A DNA stretch of 64,000 bases from Nostoc sp. GT001 (GTDB lineage: Bacteria; Cyanobacteriota; Cyanobacteriia; Cyanobacteriales; Nostocaceae): NCBI RefSeq assembly GCF_030382115.1, contig NZ_JAUDRJ010000003.1, positions 689,777 through 753,776 of the forward strand. Direction: 5' to 3'. The first letter of the stretch is position 1; every line of letters begins with the position of its first letter. The notes below the pieces were generated by a model, which was not told the origin of the DNA, did no database searches, and saw only the letters and a program-made list of their open reading frames with translations. The translations under genes and the position numbers were made by a program. Positions 36,170 to 45,263 of the stretch are shown here, piece by piece.

Positions 36170-36838
36170 ATGACATCAAAAAATACTAGTACTCGTCTTC
36201 TTTTGGCTTTGTGGGATTTGGGAGGAGTGCAGCAAGAAGTTAAGAAGGGTCAACTCACTAAGCGAATTGTATCCAAAAGCCAGAAGGTAGCAGATTATCA
36301 GGGCATATTCGAGGAATTACAGAAGCAGGGTGCGATCGCAATTTCCAAAAAGGGATATTCTCTGACATCTGGCAAGGGTTTAGAGGCGTTGGGTGAGGGT
36401 TTGAGGAGCGGCGAGTTTAAGTTTGAAGGGACGATTGTCGGAACTTGGGCGGCGAATGCGTTGTTGCGGTGGATTAGTCAGATTGATGTTGCGGTAACTG
36501 GTGCAGATGTACTGGTTAATGGTAACGGGGCGTTAGCGAAGCTTTCCAAAGGAATCGCGTCTTACAACGAGTTTAAATCAGTGGCGTTAGAAGTCTACGA
36601 CAAGCTTAACCAAAACTACAACCTAGATGATCTGGTGCCAATTTATCGCATCAGGAGAGAAATAGGCGATCGCATTAGTCGTTCCAATTTCAATGAATGG
36701 TTGTTAGAAATGCAGGCTAACGACATTTTGCAACTACAAGGCGGTAGCTTACCAGACAATGATCCAGCACAGATAGAAGATTCTATAACCACAGAAGTGA
36801 GCGGATTGCGCTGCTATGCCAAGCGTTTGAACTCATAA
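36170..36838 (+). CDS. helix-turn-helix-like protein of the ATPase/nuclease cassette
   Basis: This 222-residue protein contains two helical regions with the look of winged helix domains. The first is at 5-80: LLLALWDLGGV, the KSQKVADYQGIFEELQKQ helices, then a short wing with GYSLTSGKGLEALG. The second is at 150-195, with LVPIYRIRREIGDRI and FNEWLLEMQANDIL. The middle carries a glycine-rich segment. No enzymatic motif is visible. It precedes the ATPase gene by 67 bases on the same strand, so it may be its DNA-binding partner or regulator. The family is not one I recognise. Confidence 0.7.
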   Translation: MTSKNTSTRLLLALWDLGGVQQEVKKGQLTKRIVSKSQKVADYQGIFEELQKQGAIAISKKGYSLTSGKGLEALGEGLRSGEFKFEGTIVGTWAANALLRWISQIDVAVTGADVLVNGNGALAKLSKGIASYNEFKSVALEVYDKLNQNYNLDDLVPIYRIRREIGDRISRSNFNEWLLEMQANDILQLQGGSLPDNDPAQIEDSITTEVSGLRCYAKRLNS

Positions 36839-36905
36839 ACCCAACTTTCTGAATACTTTTGATTCTTGAATTATCGCCATTCAATATCTGTCTCACACCA
36901 AATTT

Positions 36906-38801
36906 ATGAATAGCTCCTCATCTGCAATTACAGACATCACTAATGCCATTGCAAGCCAAAATCCTTTTGATAGACCTTTAGTAGTTAGAAGTCAAGATGT
37001 TTGGGGAAAGGGTTTTCCTGATGTACCTTCTTTAAATGCTCAGGTTTCAGATACTATTTTTGAAGCCATTGAGAAAGTTCGCCTTGGACAGCGCCACATC
37101 TTTGGTGTCACCATTACTGCTGAAAAAGGATTAGGCAAAAGCCACCTCATTAGTAGGATTAGACATCGCCTTCAGGCTGATGGGACTGCATTGTTTGTCT
37201 ATATGAGTGAGTGCGCTGACTTAAACCGAATTAAAACTGAATTTTTGCGGAATCTTGCTAATAGCCTTAAACAAATTGGTAGTCAAGGGGTAAGTCAATG
37301 GCGAGAATTAGCAACCGCTCTGATCAACGAAGCTTTCAACAAAAATCATACACCGCAACAACTTGTTAATCAATTCCCAGGAGCTTTGGCAAAAAATCCA
37401 CGAGTTGTTGATATTTTGAGAGATAAGATACTATCAATCAAGCCTGATATCGAAAACCCTGATATTCTTACAGCTATAATATGGACACTTTCTCCTGATT
37501 CAGGTCATGAATCCTTTGCTATCAACTGGTTGTCTGGCAGGAACTTACCACAGTCGAAAGCAGACGAAATGGGTTTAGCAAATCCTAGTAACCAAGATAA
37601 AGAAGCAGAATCTTTTACTACAATTCGTCAAATTCTTGATTTAATAGGGCGCTATAAACCAATAGTGATTTGTTTTGATGAATTAGATGTACCAGAATGT
37701 AATGAGGCAGGTTTTACTAAAGCACAAGTTGTTGCTGGTATAGCTAAGGATTTGTACAACAGCATTAAAAGTGGTGTTTTGCTAACAGCTATGTATGCTG
37801 AAACATGGGTTCATCAAGTCAAAGTCTTATCTTATGCTGAAGCAGTAGTAGATCGAATTGGTGAAAAAGTTCTGGAGTTAAAGTATCTCAACTCTGATGA
37901 TGTTGTAACTTTAGTTGCTACGTGGTTAAAAGATTTTTATGATGAAAAAGGACTAACACCGCCGCACCTAGTATATCCTTTTGACGAAGATAAATTGAGA
38001 GAATTAGGAAAAGAAAGACCTATTGTTAGAAGAGTATTAAAGTGGTGTGCCGAAAATTTTAAAGTTACTACAGAGCCACAACCTCTAATACCACCCAAGA
38101 ACCCTGTAGAATCTGCTTACATTAAAGAATTAGAGGGACTTGCAAGCACTATACAAGATTATATGGATGATAAAGTTGTGCTTGCTGATTCACTATGGTT
38201 AGGCTTTTCTGCACTAATTGGAGAAACTATAGAAAAATTCAAAATTGAAGATATTACAGAAATTACAGCTAAAGCAGCTGATAAAGGATATCTAGACTTC
38301 AAAATCGTTGGCAAAGAAAATGGTAAAACAATCAAAATTGGAGTAGCTGTACTACAAGAATCAGGCGGAATGTTTGTTCAGGCAACATTGAAGCGATTAA
38401 TTGATTACAAAAAGTTTGATTTGACTCGTGGATGTTTAGTTCGTTCTAAGCAAGTTAATAAAGGTGCTGCTAAGGCTCAAGAATATCTAAGTCAGCTATT
38501 ATCACCTAAACTAGGTGGAGAATGGGTATTGCTTAAAAGCGAAGATATAAAACCACTTTTAGCTATTTTATTAGTTTTTTATGCGCGTGAAGATTATGAA
38601 TTTAGTGAAGAAGAAATACTTGATTTTATTTACGAACACAAAATAGCAGTTGATAATTATCTTATTCGTGAAATTCTGAGTGATCCATCAGGGCAAGTTC
38701 CTCAAGATGCTATCAATGAAGAAACTGAGGGTAGTAACGTAACTCGATCAGAGATTACAAACACCATAAATGTTGATACAAATGATTTATTTCCGGGATA
38801 A
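36906..38801 (+). CDS. P-loop ATPase of the cassette, with a C-terminal domain of unknown fold
   Basis: This 631-residue protein carries a Walker A motif of [AG]xxxxGK[ST] type at 72-79 (AEKGLGKS) and Walker B at about 252-260 (PIVICFDEL). Between and after them are ORC/STAND-like helices, with a possible sensor region at about 290-370. Residues 390-631 form a second domain with a DFKIVGKENGKTIKIGVAVLQ stretch resembling a degenerate nuclease core. No HIP1 octamer was seen in this 1.9-kb gene, unlike its neighbours. Its stop codon shares base 38801 with the next ATG. An ATP-driven role in sensing or loading is inferred. Confidence 0.75.
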   Translation: MNSSSSAITDITNAIASQNPFDRPLVVRSQDVWGKGFPDVPSLNAQVSDTIFEAIEKVRLGQRHIFGVTITAEKGLGKSHLISRIRHRLQADGTALFVYMSECADLNRIKTEFLRNLANSLKQIGSQGVSQWRELATALINEAFNKNHTPQQLVNQFPGALAKNPRVVDILRDKILSIKPDIENPDILTAIIWTLSPDSGHESFAINWLSGRNLPQSKADEMGLANPSNQDKEAESFTTIRQILDLIGRYKPIVICFDELDVPECNEAGFTKAQVVAGIAKDLYNSIKSGVLLTAMYAETWVHQVKVLSYAEAVVDRIGEKVLELKYLNSDDVVTLVATWLKDFYDEKGLTPPHLVYPFDEDKLRELGKERPIVRRVLKWCAENFKVTTEPQPLIPPKNPVESAYIKELEGLASTIQDYMDDKVVLADSLWLGFSALIGETIEKFKIEDITEITAKAADKGYLDFKIVGKENGKTIKIGVAVLQESGGMFVQATLKRLIDYKKFDLTRGCLVRSKQVNKGAAKAQEYLSQLLSPKLGGEWVLLKSEDIKPLLAILLVFYAREDYEFSEEEILDFIYEHKIAVDNYLIREILSDPSGQVPQDAINEETEGSNVTRSEITNTINVDTNDLFPG

Positions 38802-40381
38802 TGATTAATACCGCTTTACGTTTACCAGCATCAGAAATTGAGGCATTGTTGCAAGGAAGAATAATTGCAGTAATGCCTAATAAATTTATTACTCTAGGGC
38901 GAGAATTTGCTCTTTGTCCAACAGACGCGTCAATTAATTTACTACCAGTTGAGCAGTACTATCGCCCAAGTTTTTTACCAATTGCTCAAAGTGCATTCAC
39001 ACAGCTAAATAGTGAGGGTGTTTTAATACAACCTCAGCAAATGAACTTACTTCCAGATGAGGAACAGTTAAAACTGCCCCTTCTAGCTTATAAAACAGCC
39101 TTGATAAAAGCTTGGGCGAGATGTGAGATGTGCCAAATTCTCAATAATGCTGAATCTTTAGCTTATTTATCACAGCTAACTATTTGGACGAAAGAAGGTT
39201 TACAGGAAATATTAACGCAACGTCAAAATATTTTCTTGGTATATCTGCGAGTATATCAGTTGCCTAAATCAATTGAAATTGCCGTAAATTCAAACAGCCA
39301 ATTTATTCCTGTGCCACAGTTTATTAATGTTGCTGATACAAAACCAGTATTAAACGATCGCACCTTCGCCCAACGCAAGCATCAGTTAGAAAATCGACAG
39401 CCACCGCTGCATCCTGAATTGGAAGAATTGCAGAGTGCGATCGCATCCCTAAGCATTAGCCAACCAGCAGCGAAACAATTAGACGACGATATCAAAGTAT
39501 TTTTGGGTTGGAGTAGCGATAAACCAACCAATTCATTAGATTTAGACTTACCTTGGATTCATAAAATTGCTGAAGTTGGAAACTCTAGCGACGGACATAC
39601 ATTTGAAAAATTGGTTCGTAGAGGATTACTAAAATTAGGCTTTACAGGTTCAGGTTTGAATCCAGATGCAATGGGTGGCGCAGGAGGCATGGATTTTTAC
39701 GCTGAACAACCTTATCCAATAGTAGGAGAGTGCAAAGCAACTAAAACTGAGAAAGTTCCTGATGGTACACCTGCACAGTTATTAAAAATAGGTATGAACC
39801 ATCTTGGTAAATTTCAGTATGACAATTCTATTAAATTAATTATAGCCGCCGGAGAATTAAATTTTTACGCATCAAGAACAGCTACCGAAAATCAAATGAA
39901 TGTTATTAGCCCTGAAACACTACAAAAACTAGTTGAACTGCAAGCACACTACAAAAACTCTATCAACTTATTAGAACTAAAAGAGTGTTTGCAACAAGCT
40001 CCTTTTGGTTTAGCTGAAGATAAAATTAATATTTATATTGATAAAGTTGAACAATCTATAAGGTTGCGATCGCACATTGTTCAGCTTGTTAAAAACTATT
40101 TAGAAAACTCAGGTATAGAATCTGCTGGTGTTGAATCTCTACATGGTGCGTATTTTGGCTCACATCCGCTACAGCCAATCAAAACACCAGAAATGCACGA
40201 AATTCTGATAGAACTTTCCTCACCTTTAACAGGCTATTTAGGACGAATTAAAGGTAGTGATTGGAAAAGCGATCGCTTTACTTTCTCCGCGATTTACCTA
40301 TTAACTAAATGTAGTAAAATATATCTCTTTTCTTCTCTTCGCGCTCTTTGCATACTTTGCGGTTCGTTTCAAAATAACTAA
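38801..40381 (+). CDS. DUF1802-like protein fused to a PD-(D/E)XK nuclease domain
   Basis: The 526-residue protein has an N-terminal region (1-165) whose pattern (IEALLQGRI, EFALCPTD, IWTKEGLQEIL, FLVYLRVYQLP) resembles DUF1802, by memory. After a linker, residues 260-400 contain a Mrr-like restriction endonuclease core: FEKLVRRGLL, then D298 in GGAGGMDFY, and E310-x-K312 in IVGECKATK. The N-terminal Met overlaps the ATPase stop codon, implying coupled translation. The last ~15 residues come from a spacer-repeat-like sequence, so the natural C-terminus may be altered. It probably cleaves DNA; target unknown. Confidence 0.75.
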   Translation: MINTALRLPASEIEALLQGRIIAVMPNKFITLGREFALCPTDASINLLPVEQYYRPSFLPIAQSAFTQLNSEGVLIQPQQMNLLPDEEQLKLPLLAYKTALIKAWARCEMCQILNNAESLAYLSQLTIWTKEGLQEILTQRQNIFLVYLRVYQLPKSIEIAVNSNSQFIPVPQFINVADTKPVLNDRTFAQRKHQLENRQPPLHPELEELQSAIASLSISQPAAKQLDDDIKVFLGWSSDKPTNSLDLDLPWIHKIAEVGNSSDGHTFEKLVRRGLLKLGFTGSGLNPDAMGGAGGMDFYAEQPYPIVGECKATKTEKVPDGTPAQLLKIGMNHLGKFQYDNSIKLIIAAGELNFYASRTATENQMNVISPETLQKLVELQAHYKNSINLLELKECLQQAPFGLAEDKINIYIDKVEQSIRLRSHIVQLVKNYLENSGIESAGVESLHGAYFGSHPLQPIKTPEMHEILIELSSPLTGYLGRIKGSDWKSDRFTFSAIYLLTKCSKIYLFSSLRALCILCGSFQNN

Positions 40382-40690
40382 AGTACAGATTGCTTTACAA
40401 TTAATTACTTCATGAATAATTAATACTATCTATTGACTTAATTTTATTTTATGAGAAGCAATAAAAATCTTAGATGTAGCCCACGCCAAGGCATCGCAAT
40501 CTTTCATCTTTCCCTCAGTAAATGTTATTTGTAGTGACAAACTTTACAGAAAATTCATACTTAGCCACTGTGTAACTTCATTTACATGATAGAAAAGTTT
40601 AGTACTGTCGAAGAAACACATTATACTTACTACACTGGTGTTCATTCATCACAAACCTCTACCAAGTTTAAAGCTTAGGCAAAATGACCC
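40382..40690. other. spacer after the nuclease gene
   Basis: No gene is seen. The bases just upstream (40320-40380) resemble a dispersed cyanobacterial repeat, and 40480-40500 contains a GTAGCCCACGCC fragment of another common repeat. Confidence 0.4.
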
Positions 40691-41350
40691 ATGTATTATC
40701 AAATTTGGAATTTCTTTCTTAAAGAAGATAAATACATTTATTGGAAAGAAAAAATAAAAGTTAACAAAAACTTTGACAAAGTTACATGGCAAAAAATTAT
40801 TGATTTCTTGTCATTAGTAGAGCAAACTTTCCAGTTAAAAAGTCAACTAGCAGAAACCGATAGCCTTGAGCCGTTTCTAAAGTTAGCAACAGAAAACGGT
40901 TACAATTTGACCGCAGAAGAACTCGCCTGGTTTCTAGTTACGAGAAGACAGATTTGGGATCTTTTTGATTTTGCACAAAAAACGCCATCTCTCAAAGAAG
41001 AATTGCTAATAGCTAAAGATCCACAGCAGTTTGTTGATATCGCTGCCGAAAACGGCTATTACTTTTCTGTAGATGAGTTAGCTTGGTTGTTAATTGAAAT
41101 CAAATCATCTTCAGATTTAGTATCTATTAACAACAGTGTTGGAGAGATTCTCCCGGTCTCAAGCTACGGCAGAATTGAAATAGGATACTGGATTTGGCTA
41201 GCAGAACACTGGGGAATTGTGCCACCATTTTGTCATCGAGATAAACCCAGTACTTTCTTATGTCAAAATCTCAACAATCCTTTTTTACCCGATCGCTGTT
41301 TCTTACCCAAGAGTTACTTTAATCAACGCCTGATGGCAATTCATAATTAA
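40691..41350 (+). CDS. protein with two Nif11-like domains and a Cys-containing C-terminus
   Basis: This 219-residue protein contains two copies of the Nif11-like leader pattern: 38-85 (ending ENGYNLTAEELAWFL) and 90-137 (ending ENGYYFSVDELAWLL). The remaining 80 residues are rich in aromatic residues and Pro and have Cys at 181, 191 and 203. Nif11-type sequences occur as leader peptides of RiPP natural-product precursors and as free-standing proteins in nitrogen-fixing cyanobacteria. No Gly-Gly cleavage site or modifying enzyme is adjacent, so a RiPP role is uncertain. It is transcribed in the direction of the cassette but is separate from it. Confidence 0.75.
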   Translation: MYYQIWNFFLKEDKYIYWKEKIKVNKNFDKVTWQKIIDFLSLVEQTFQLKSQLAETDSLEPFLKLATENGYNLTAEELAWFLVTRRQIWDLFDFAQKTPSLKEELLIAKDPQQFVDIAAENGYYFSVDELAWLLIEIKSSSDLVSINNSVGEILPVSSYGRIEIGYWIWLAEHWGIVPPFCHRDKPSTFLCQNLNNPFLPDRCFLPKSYFNQRLMAIHN

Positions 41351-41420
41351 AATAAGTCGTAATTAGGTAAAGGAAGAGAAAAAAGCAATACTTAGACGAA
41401 ACGGTATTGAGTGATAAAAC

Positions 41421-41446
41421 TTAATTACGAATTACGAATTACGAAC
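41421..41446. repeat. ATTACGA heptamer tandem repeat
   Basis: Consecutive ATTACGA units lie just before the bidirectional terminator. Similar units occur at 49980-50000 and 62297-62350. Confidence 0.7.
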
Positions 41447-41452
41447 TATACA

Positions 41453-41500
41453 GTGAAGCATCCTAGACAGAAGATATATCTTCTATTTAGGATGCTTCAC
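41453..41500. terminator. bidirectional hairpin between the Nif11 gene and pgi
   Basis: A 13-bp stem GTGAAGCATCCTA/TAGGATGCTTCAC continues past a 3-base internal loop into an 8-bp AGAAGATA/TATCTTCT stem. It separates two convergent genes. Confidence 0.85.
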
Positions 41501-41558
41501 AATAAAAAATTGTTGAGACAACAATTCTGGACAAAAAGTGATAATTAGACTAGAGCTA

Positions 41559-43145
41559 TCAGCTAGCAGAAACGGTCAAACTACCGGGTTTCTGAAGATC
41601 GCCTTGTAAAACTACACCCCGCTGATTGGCATGGATGTGACGCAAAATCTTGTAAATTGCCTCAACTTGGTCTGATGCGCCTGCCTTCTCGGCGAGTTCG
41701 TCAAGAGTAAGGGGAGTTTTTTCTTTTTGTAGCACTGCTACTACTCGTGTTTGTAAATCGAGAATGGAGGCGGCAGCTTTTTTGCCAGCTTCTACTCCTG
41801 GTTGATGGTACGCGTTGACGTTGACCAAACTAGCATATAAACCAACAGCACGTTCGTACAAAGCAATTAATGCCCCTACAGTTCGGGGATTAACTTGGGG
41901 AATCGTGACTGTAATCGAATCGCGGTGATTTTCATAAAGCGCTTGTCGGGTTCCTTGGAGAAAACCGGAAAGATAATCGCCTGATGTAACTCCTGGATCT
42001 ATTTCAGTGGATGGGCCTTGACGATCTTCCAACACTTCGATGAAGGTAGCAAAGAAATTCGCTACACCCTCGCGTAACTGCTGGACATAAGCGTGTTGAT
42101 CTGTTGAGCCTTTGTTACCATAAACGGCTATACCTTGATGGACAACGTTGCCGTCTAAGTCTTTTTCCTTGCCCAAGGATTCCATCACCAGCTGTTGCAA
42201 ATAGCGACTGAATAAAAATAAGCTGTCCTTGTAAGGTAGAACAACCATATCTTTTTCGCCCTTTCCATTACCTGCAAAGTACCAAGACAAAGCAAGCAAG
42301 GCTGCTGGGTTATTTTTTACATCTGGGACGCGGGTAGCGTCATCCATCTCTTTTGCGCCATCTAGCATAGCGCGAACATCAATCCCTTGTAATGCGGCTG
42401 GTACTAGCCCCACAGCAGACATTTCTGAGGTGCGTCCTCCTACCCAGTCATACATCGGAAATCTGGCCAGCCAGCCTTCCTCTTTGGCCAGCTTATCGAG
42501 GTTGCTATCAACGCTGGTAATTGCTACCGCATATTGAGCAAATTCCAAATTGTGTCCGGCGTATGCTTTTTTAACTTCAATCATGCCGTTGCGAGGTTCT
42601 GGTGTTCCTCCAGATTTGGAGATTACCAAAACCAAAGTGCTGGCGAGGCTATTTCGGAGATGATTGATAACGCGATCGATACCTGCGGGATCGTTGTTAT
42701 CGATAAAGTGAAGTTTCAGGGGTGGGAAATCAGGAGCGAGAGCTTCCGCGACAAATTGGGGGCCGAGAGCGGAACCACCAATACCAATGGAGATAATATC
42801 CGTGAAGCGGCTTGCTCTGGGAGGATGAATAGCACCTGTTTGGACTTTTTCCGCAAAGGCTTCGATTAGTTCTAAGGTTTGGACTATTTCTTGTGTAAGT
42901 TCTGGAGCTGGCGCTAAATCAGGATTTCGCAGCCAGTAATGTCCAACCATGCGGTTCTCGTCGGGATTTGCGATCGCACCCTTCTCCAGTTGAGCCATAT
43001 CCGCAAACGCCTTCTCAAACTTCGGCCGCAACGAATCCACGAAGGCATCATCGAACCGCATTCGACTGATGTCTAAGTACAGTCCCAATCCCTCGTGGAA
43101 ATATAACCAGTTTTGGTATCGTTGCCAAAGTGCCCTAGCATCCAT
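41559..43145 (-). CDS. pgi: glucose-6-phosphate isomerase
   Basis: This 528-residue enzyme interconverts glucose 6-phosphate and fructose 6-phosphate in glycolysis and the oxidative pentose phosphate cycle. Signature regions are [50 protein letters not shown] and the [20 protein letters not shown] segment. It is a single gene in a convergent pair with the Nif11 gene. A HIP1 site lies near its 5' end. Confidence 0.96.
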   Translation of the reverse strand: MDARALWQRYQNWLYFHEGLGLYLDISRMRFDDAFVDSLRPKFEKAFADMAQLEKGAIANPDENRMVGHYWLRNPDLAPAPELTQEIVQTLELIEAFAEKVQTGAIHPPRASRFTDIISIGIGGSALGPQFVAEALAPDFPPLKLHFIDNNDPAGIDRVINHLRNSLASTLVLVISKSGGTPEPRNGMIEVKKAYAGHNLEFAQYAVAITSVDSNLDKLAKEEGWLARFPMYDWVGGRTSEMSAVGLVPAALQGIDVRAMLDGAKEMDDATRVPDVKNNPAALLALSWYFAGNGKGEKDMVVLPYKDSLFLFSRYLQQLVMESLGKEKDLDGNVVHQGIAVYGNKGSTDQHAYVQQLREGVANFFATFIEVLEDRQGPSTEIDPGVTSGDYLSGFLQGTRQALYENHRDSITVTIPQVNPRTVGALIALYERAVGLYASLVNVNAYHQPGVEAGKKAAASILDLQTRVVAVLQKEKTPLTLDELAEKAGASDQVEAIYKILRHIHANQRGVVLQGDLQKPGSLTVSAS

Positions 43146-43442
43146 AGGGAAATCTCAAATAAAGTGTTTTCTCAAAAACCAGTTTAATGTAAGGTTATAG
43201 CGATCCCTGCCTAGCCTTATACAGTTTACAGTTTTCAGTGTTCCTTTGACCGTGCCAATTTTAGATTTTAAATTTTAGATACTTCGACTCCGCTCAGTAC
43301 AAGTTTTAGATTAAAAATTATTTCGGTTGATGCCCCGCACTTCTTTACCAGACGCTACCGCGAACGTGCCAAGAAAGCGAACGTGGGTGGAACAAATCCA
43401 AAATCCGCAATTCCAAAATCCAAAATTGATTGACTCTTCACT

Positions 43443-43700
43443 TTAAACATCTGGCATAGGGATGACACGCAGAAATTTCACAATTTCACCCCTAATTTCT
43501 ATACCAATCAGGTAATTATCGAGGGTGAAGCGGTGAAAAATGCCTTCACTATCAAGCTGCCGCAGTTCTTTTAAATCAGTCAGTTGCCACTTTTGGGCTA
43601 ACTCAATAAAGACAAAATCATGCACCCGCTCGTAGGCGGCAGGTTCTAAATTTTTCAGGTCTAGTAAAAAAGACCTGGCATAGCGCATTTCCAGACTCAC
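43443..43700 (-). CDS. RelE/ParE-family toxin-like protein
   Basis: This 85-residue protein reads MSLEMRYARSFLLDLKNLEP, then LTDLKELRQLDSEGIFHRFTLDNYLIGIEI and ends IVKFLRVIPMPDV, which is the RelE/ParE fold pattern. RelE toxins cleave mRNA on the ribosome, ParE toxins poison gyrase. The start is a GTG at 43700; ATG 43688 is also in frame. The C-terminus seems shorter than usual and lacks a clear catalytic arginine/histidine pair, so activity is uncertain. It sits downstream of a likely antitoxin gene. Confidence 0.7.
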   Translation of the reverse strand: MSLEMRYARSFLLDLKNLEPAAYERVHDFVFIELAQKWQLTDLKELRQLDSEGIFHRFTLDNYLIGIEIRGEIVKFLRVIPMPDV

Positions 43701-43761
43701 TGGGCGTTACCTTCACCAAAACTTGAGGGGCCACTGGCACTAGCTCAAAAGCGCTGCTGAA

Positions 43762-43959
43762 TCAGAAAAACATCAACAGTCTTACCGCTTCTTCATGGGT
43801 TAAGATATCCCACGGTTGCTGCGATCGCTTGACTTTTTGTATCGCTTTGAGCATATAAAAGTCATAATGTAAAGCCTCAAGAACATTCCAAATGTCTTGC
43901 AAATCGTCATCGCCTAATTGCTCGATTAAGTGATGCATTCTAAGTCGCAGCAAATTCAT
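43762..43959 (-). CDS. probable antitoxin of the RelE-like pair
   Basis: This 65-residue protein starts MNLLRLRMHHLIEQLGDDDL and is mostly helical, consistent with a small antitoxin. The last residues after LTHEEAVRLL look non-native. The frame stays open after the TGA at 43762-43764 across 45 bases up to the toxin start (beginning FSSAFELVPVAPQVLVKV). A once longer antitoxin may therefore have been cut by a stop codon. The gap to the toxin is 61 bases, wider than in most such pairs. Confidence 0.6.
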   Translation of the reverse strand: MNLLRLRMHHLIEQLGDDDLQDIWNVLEALHYDFYMLKAIQKVKRSQQPWDILTHEEAVRLLMFF

Positions 43960-44059
43960 ACGTCAATTATTCCCTACCACCAAACACCAACAATAAATAG
44001 TATTCCCATAAAATTAGCTACGCTCAAGCTACGCTAAAATTTATTCGCCCGGCGAGGAG

Positions 44060-44098
44060 GGCAGGGGGGCAGAGGGGCGGGGGAGCAGGGGAGCAGAA
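44060..44098. repeat. G-rich tandem repeat
   Basis: GGGGGAGCAGGGGAGCAG-type units lie immediately upstream of livM, followed by TGACCAA/TGACAAA heptamers. Confidence 0.65.
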
Positions 44099-44129
44099 TG
44101 ACCAATGACAAATGACCAAATAATTCAAT

Positions 44130-45263
44130 ATGCTTGACTATCTCATTTTCTTAGCAATTTCTACAGCACTTTTTGCTCTATTCGCATTAGGACTGAATTT
44201 ACAGTGGGGCTTTACGGGATTAATTAACTTTGGTCATATTGCTTTCATGACTCTGGGAGCGTATACAACGGTATTGTTAAGCTTAAAAGGCGTACCCCTA
44301 CTTGTATCGGCACTGGCTGGGGCAATTGTCGCAGCCTTATTGGGTTTGATAATTGGTTTTGTGACTCTCCGCTTACGAGAAGATTATCTAGGAATTGTCA
44401 CCATTGGTACGGGCGAATTAATTCGTTTGGTGGTGAATAATCAGGAATTACCTGTGGGTGATACTTGGATTTCTGGGGCGTTTGGTGTCCAAAGTTATCC
44501 CATACCCCTATCCACAGAGCCGAATTTGTTTGTCAGATTAGTGATGATTGGGTTGTTAACGCTGCTAGCTGCCATAACTTTTTTTACATTGTGGCGATGG
44601 ATTCGTACTACCCAAATATCTCGGACTACTGATTTGGGCAAAAGGACAACTAGCAAACAAGAATTTATATCCCGCTTGGCTGTGGGAATTGTGTTAGCAG
44701 TTTTGGCGGCAGCGATTTATATTTCCGGGGTGATTGGACTGTATAATTACAACCCAAAAGCGGGTTTAATGCTGGTGTTGCTGTTGGTTTTAGCATTTGT
44801 ATACTGGCGCTTAGAAATTTTGGTGCGATCGCCTTGGGGTAGAATTCTCAAAGCTATCCGTGAAGATGAAGAAATTCCCAAGGCGCTGGGAAAAAATGTA
44901 TTTTGGTATAAATTACAATCTCTCATGCTTGGAGGTGCGATCGCAGGTATCGCTGGTGCTTTCTTTGCTTGGCAACTCAGCGCCATTTACCCCGATAATT
45001 TTCAACCGCAGATCACCTTTGACACTTGGATTATGGTGATTTTAGGCGGTTCTGGAAATAATGTCGGCACAATTGTAGGTGCAGTAATTTTCTTTGCTTA
45101 CGATGCGCTGACGCGAGAAGTCTTACCCAGAATCGTTCCCCTTGATGAAGCACGTTTGGGTGCATTTCGCATCATGGTAATCGGATTAATTTTGATGGTA
45201 CTGATGATTTGGCGTCCTCAAGGTATCTTAGGGAAAAAAGAGGAACTCACCCTTGGTAAATAA
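44130..45263 (+). CDS. livM: branched-chain/neutral amino acid ABC transporter permease (LivM type)
   Basis: This 377-residue membrane protein has about eight hydrophobic segments. It carries the LivM/LivH signature LNLQWGFTGLINFGHIAFM and the cytoplasmic loop VRSPWGRILKAIREDE that contacts the ATPase. In Anabaena such proteins form the permease of a neutral amino acid system (Nat). The gene overlaps the following ATPase gene by 11 bases. There is no substrate-binding protein nor second permease gene nearby; they must be encoded elsewhere if this is a full transporter. Confidence 0.9.
   Translation: MLDYLIFLAISTALFALFALGLNLQWGFTGLINFGHIAFMTLGAYTTVLLSLKGVPLLVSALAGAIVAALLGLIIGFVTLRLREDYLGIVTIGTGELIRLVVNNQELPVGDTWISGAFGVQSYPIPLSTEPNLFVRLVMIGLLTLLAAITFFTLWRWIRTTQISRTTDLGKRTTSKQEFISRLAVGIVLAVLAAAIYISGVIGLYNYNPKAGLMLVLLLVLAFVYWRLEILVRSPWGRILKAIREDEEIPKALGKNVFWYKLQSLMLGGAIAGIAGAFFAWQLSAIYPDNFQPQITFDTWIMVILGGSGNNVGTIVGAVIFFAYDALTREVLPRIVPLDEARLGAFRIMVIGLILMVLMIWRPQGILGKKEELTLGK

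Noticed and set aside
36170..40381. Wadjet (JetABCD) defence locus
   Set aside because: The ATPase is not an SMC protein and the gene count and domain make-up differ, so the resemblance is only HTH plus ATPase plus nuclease.
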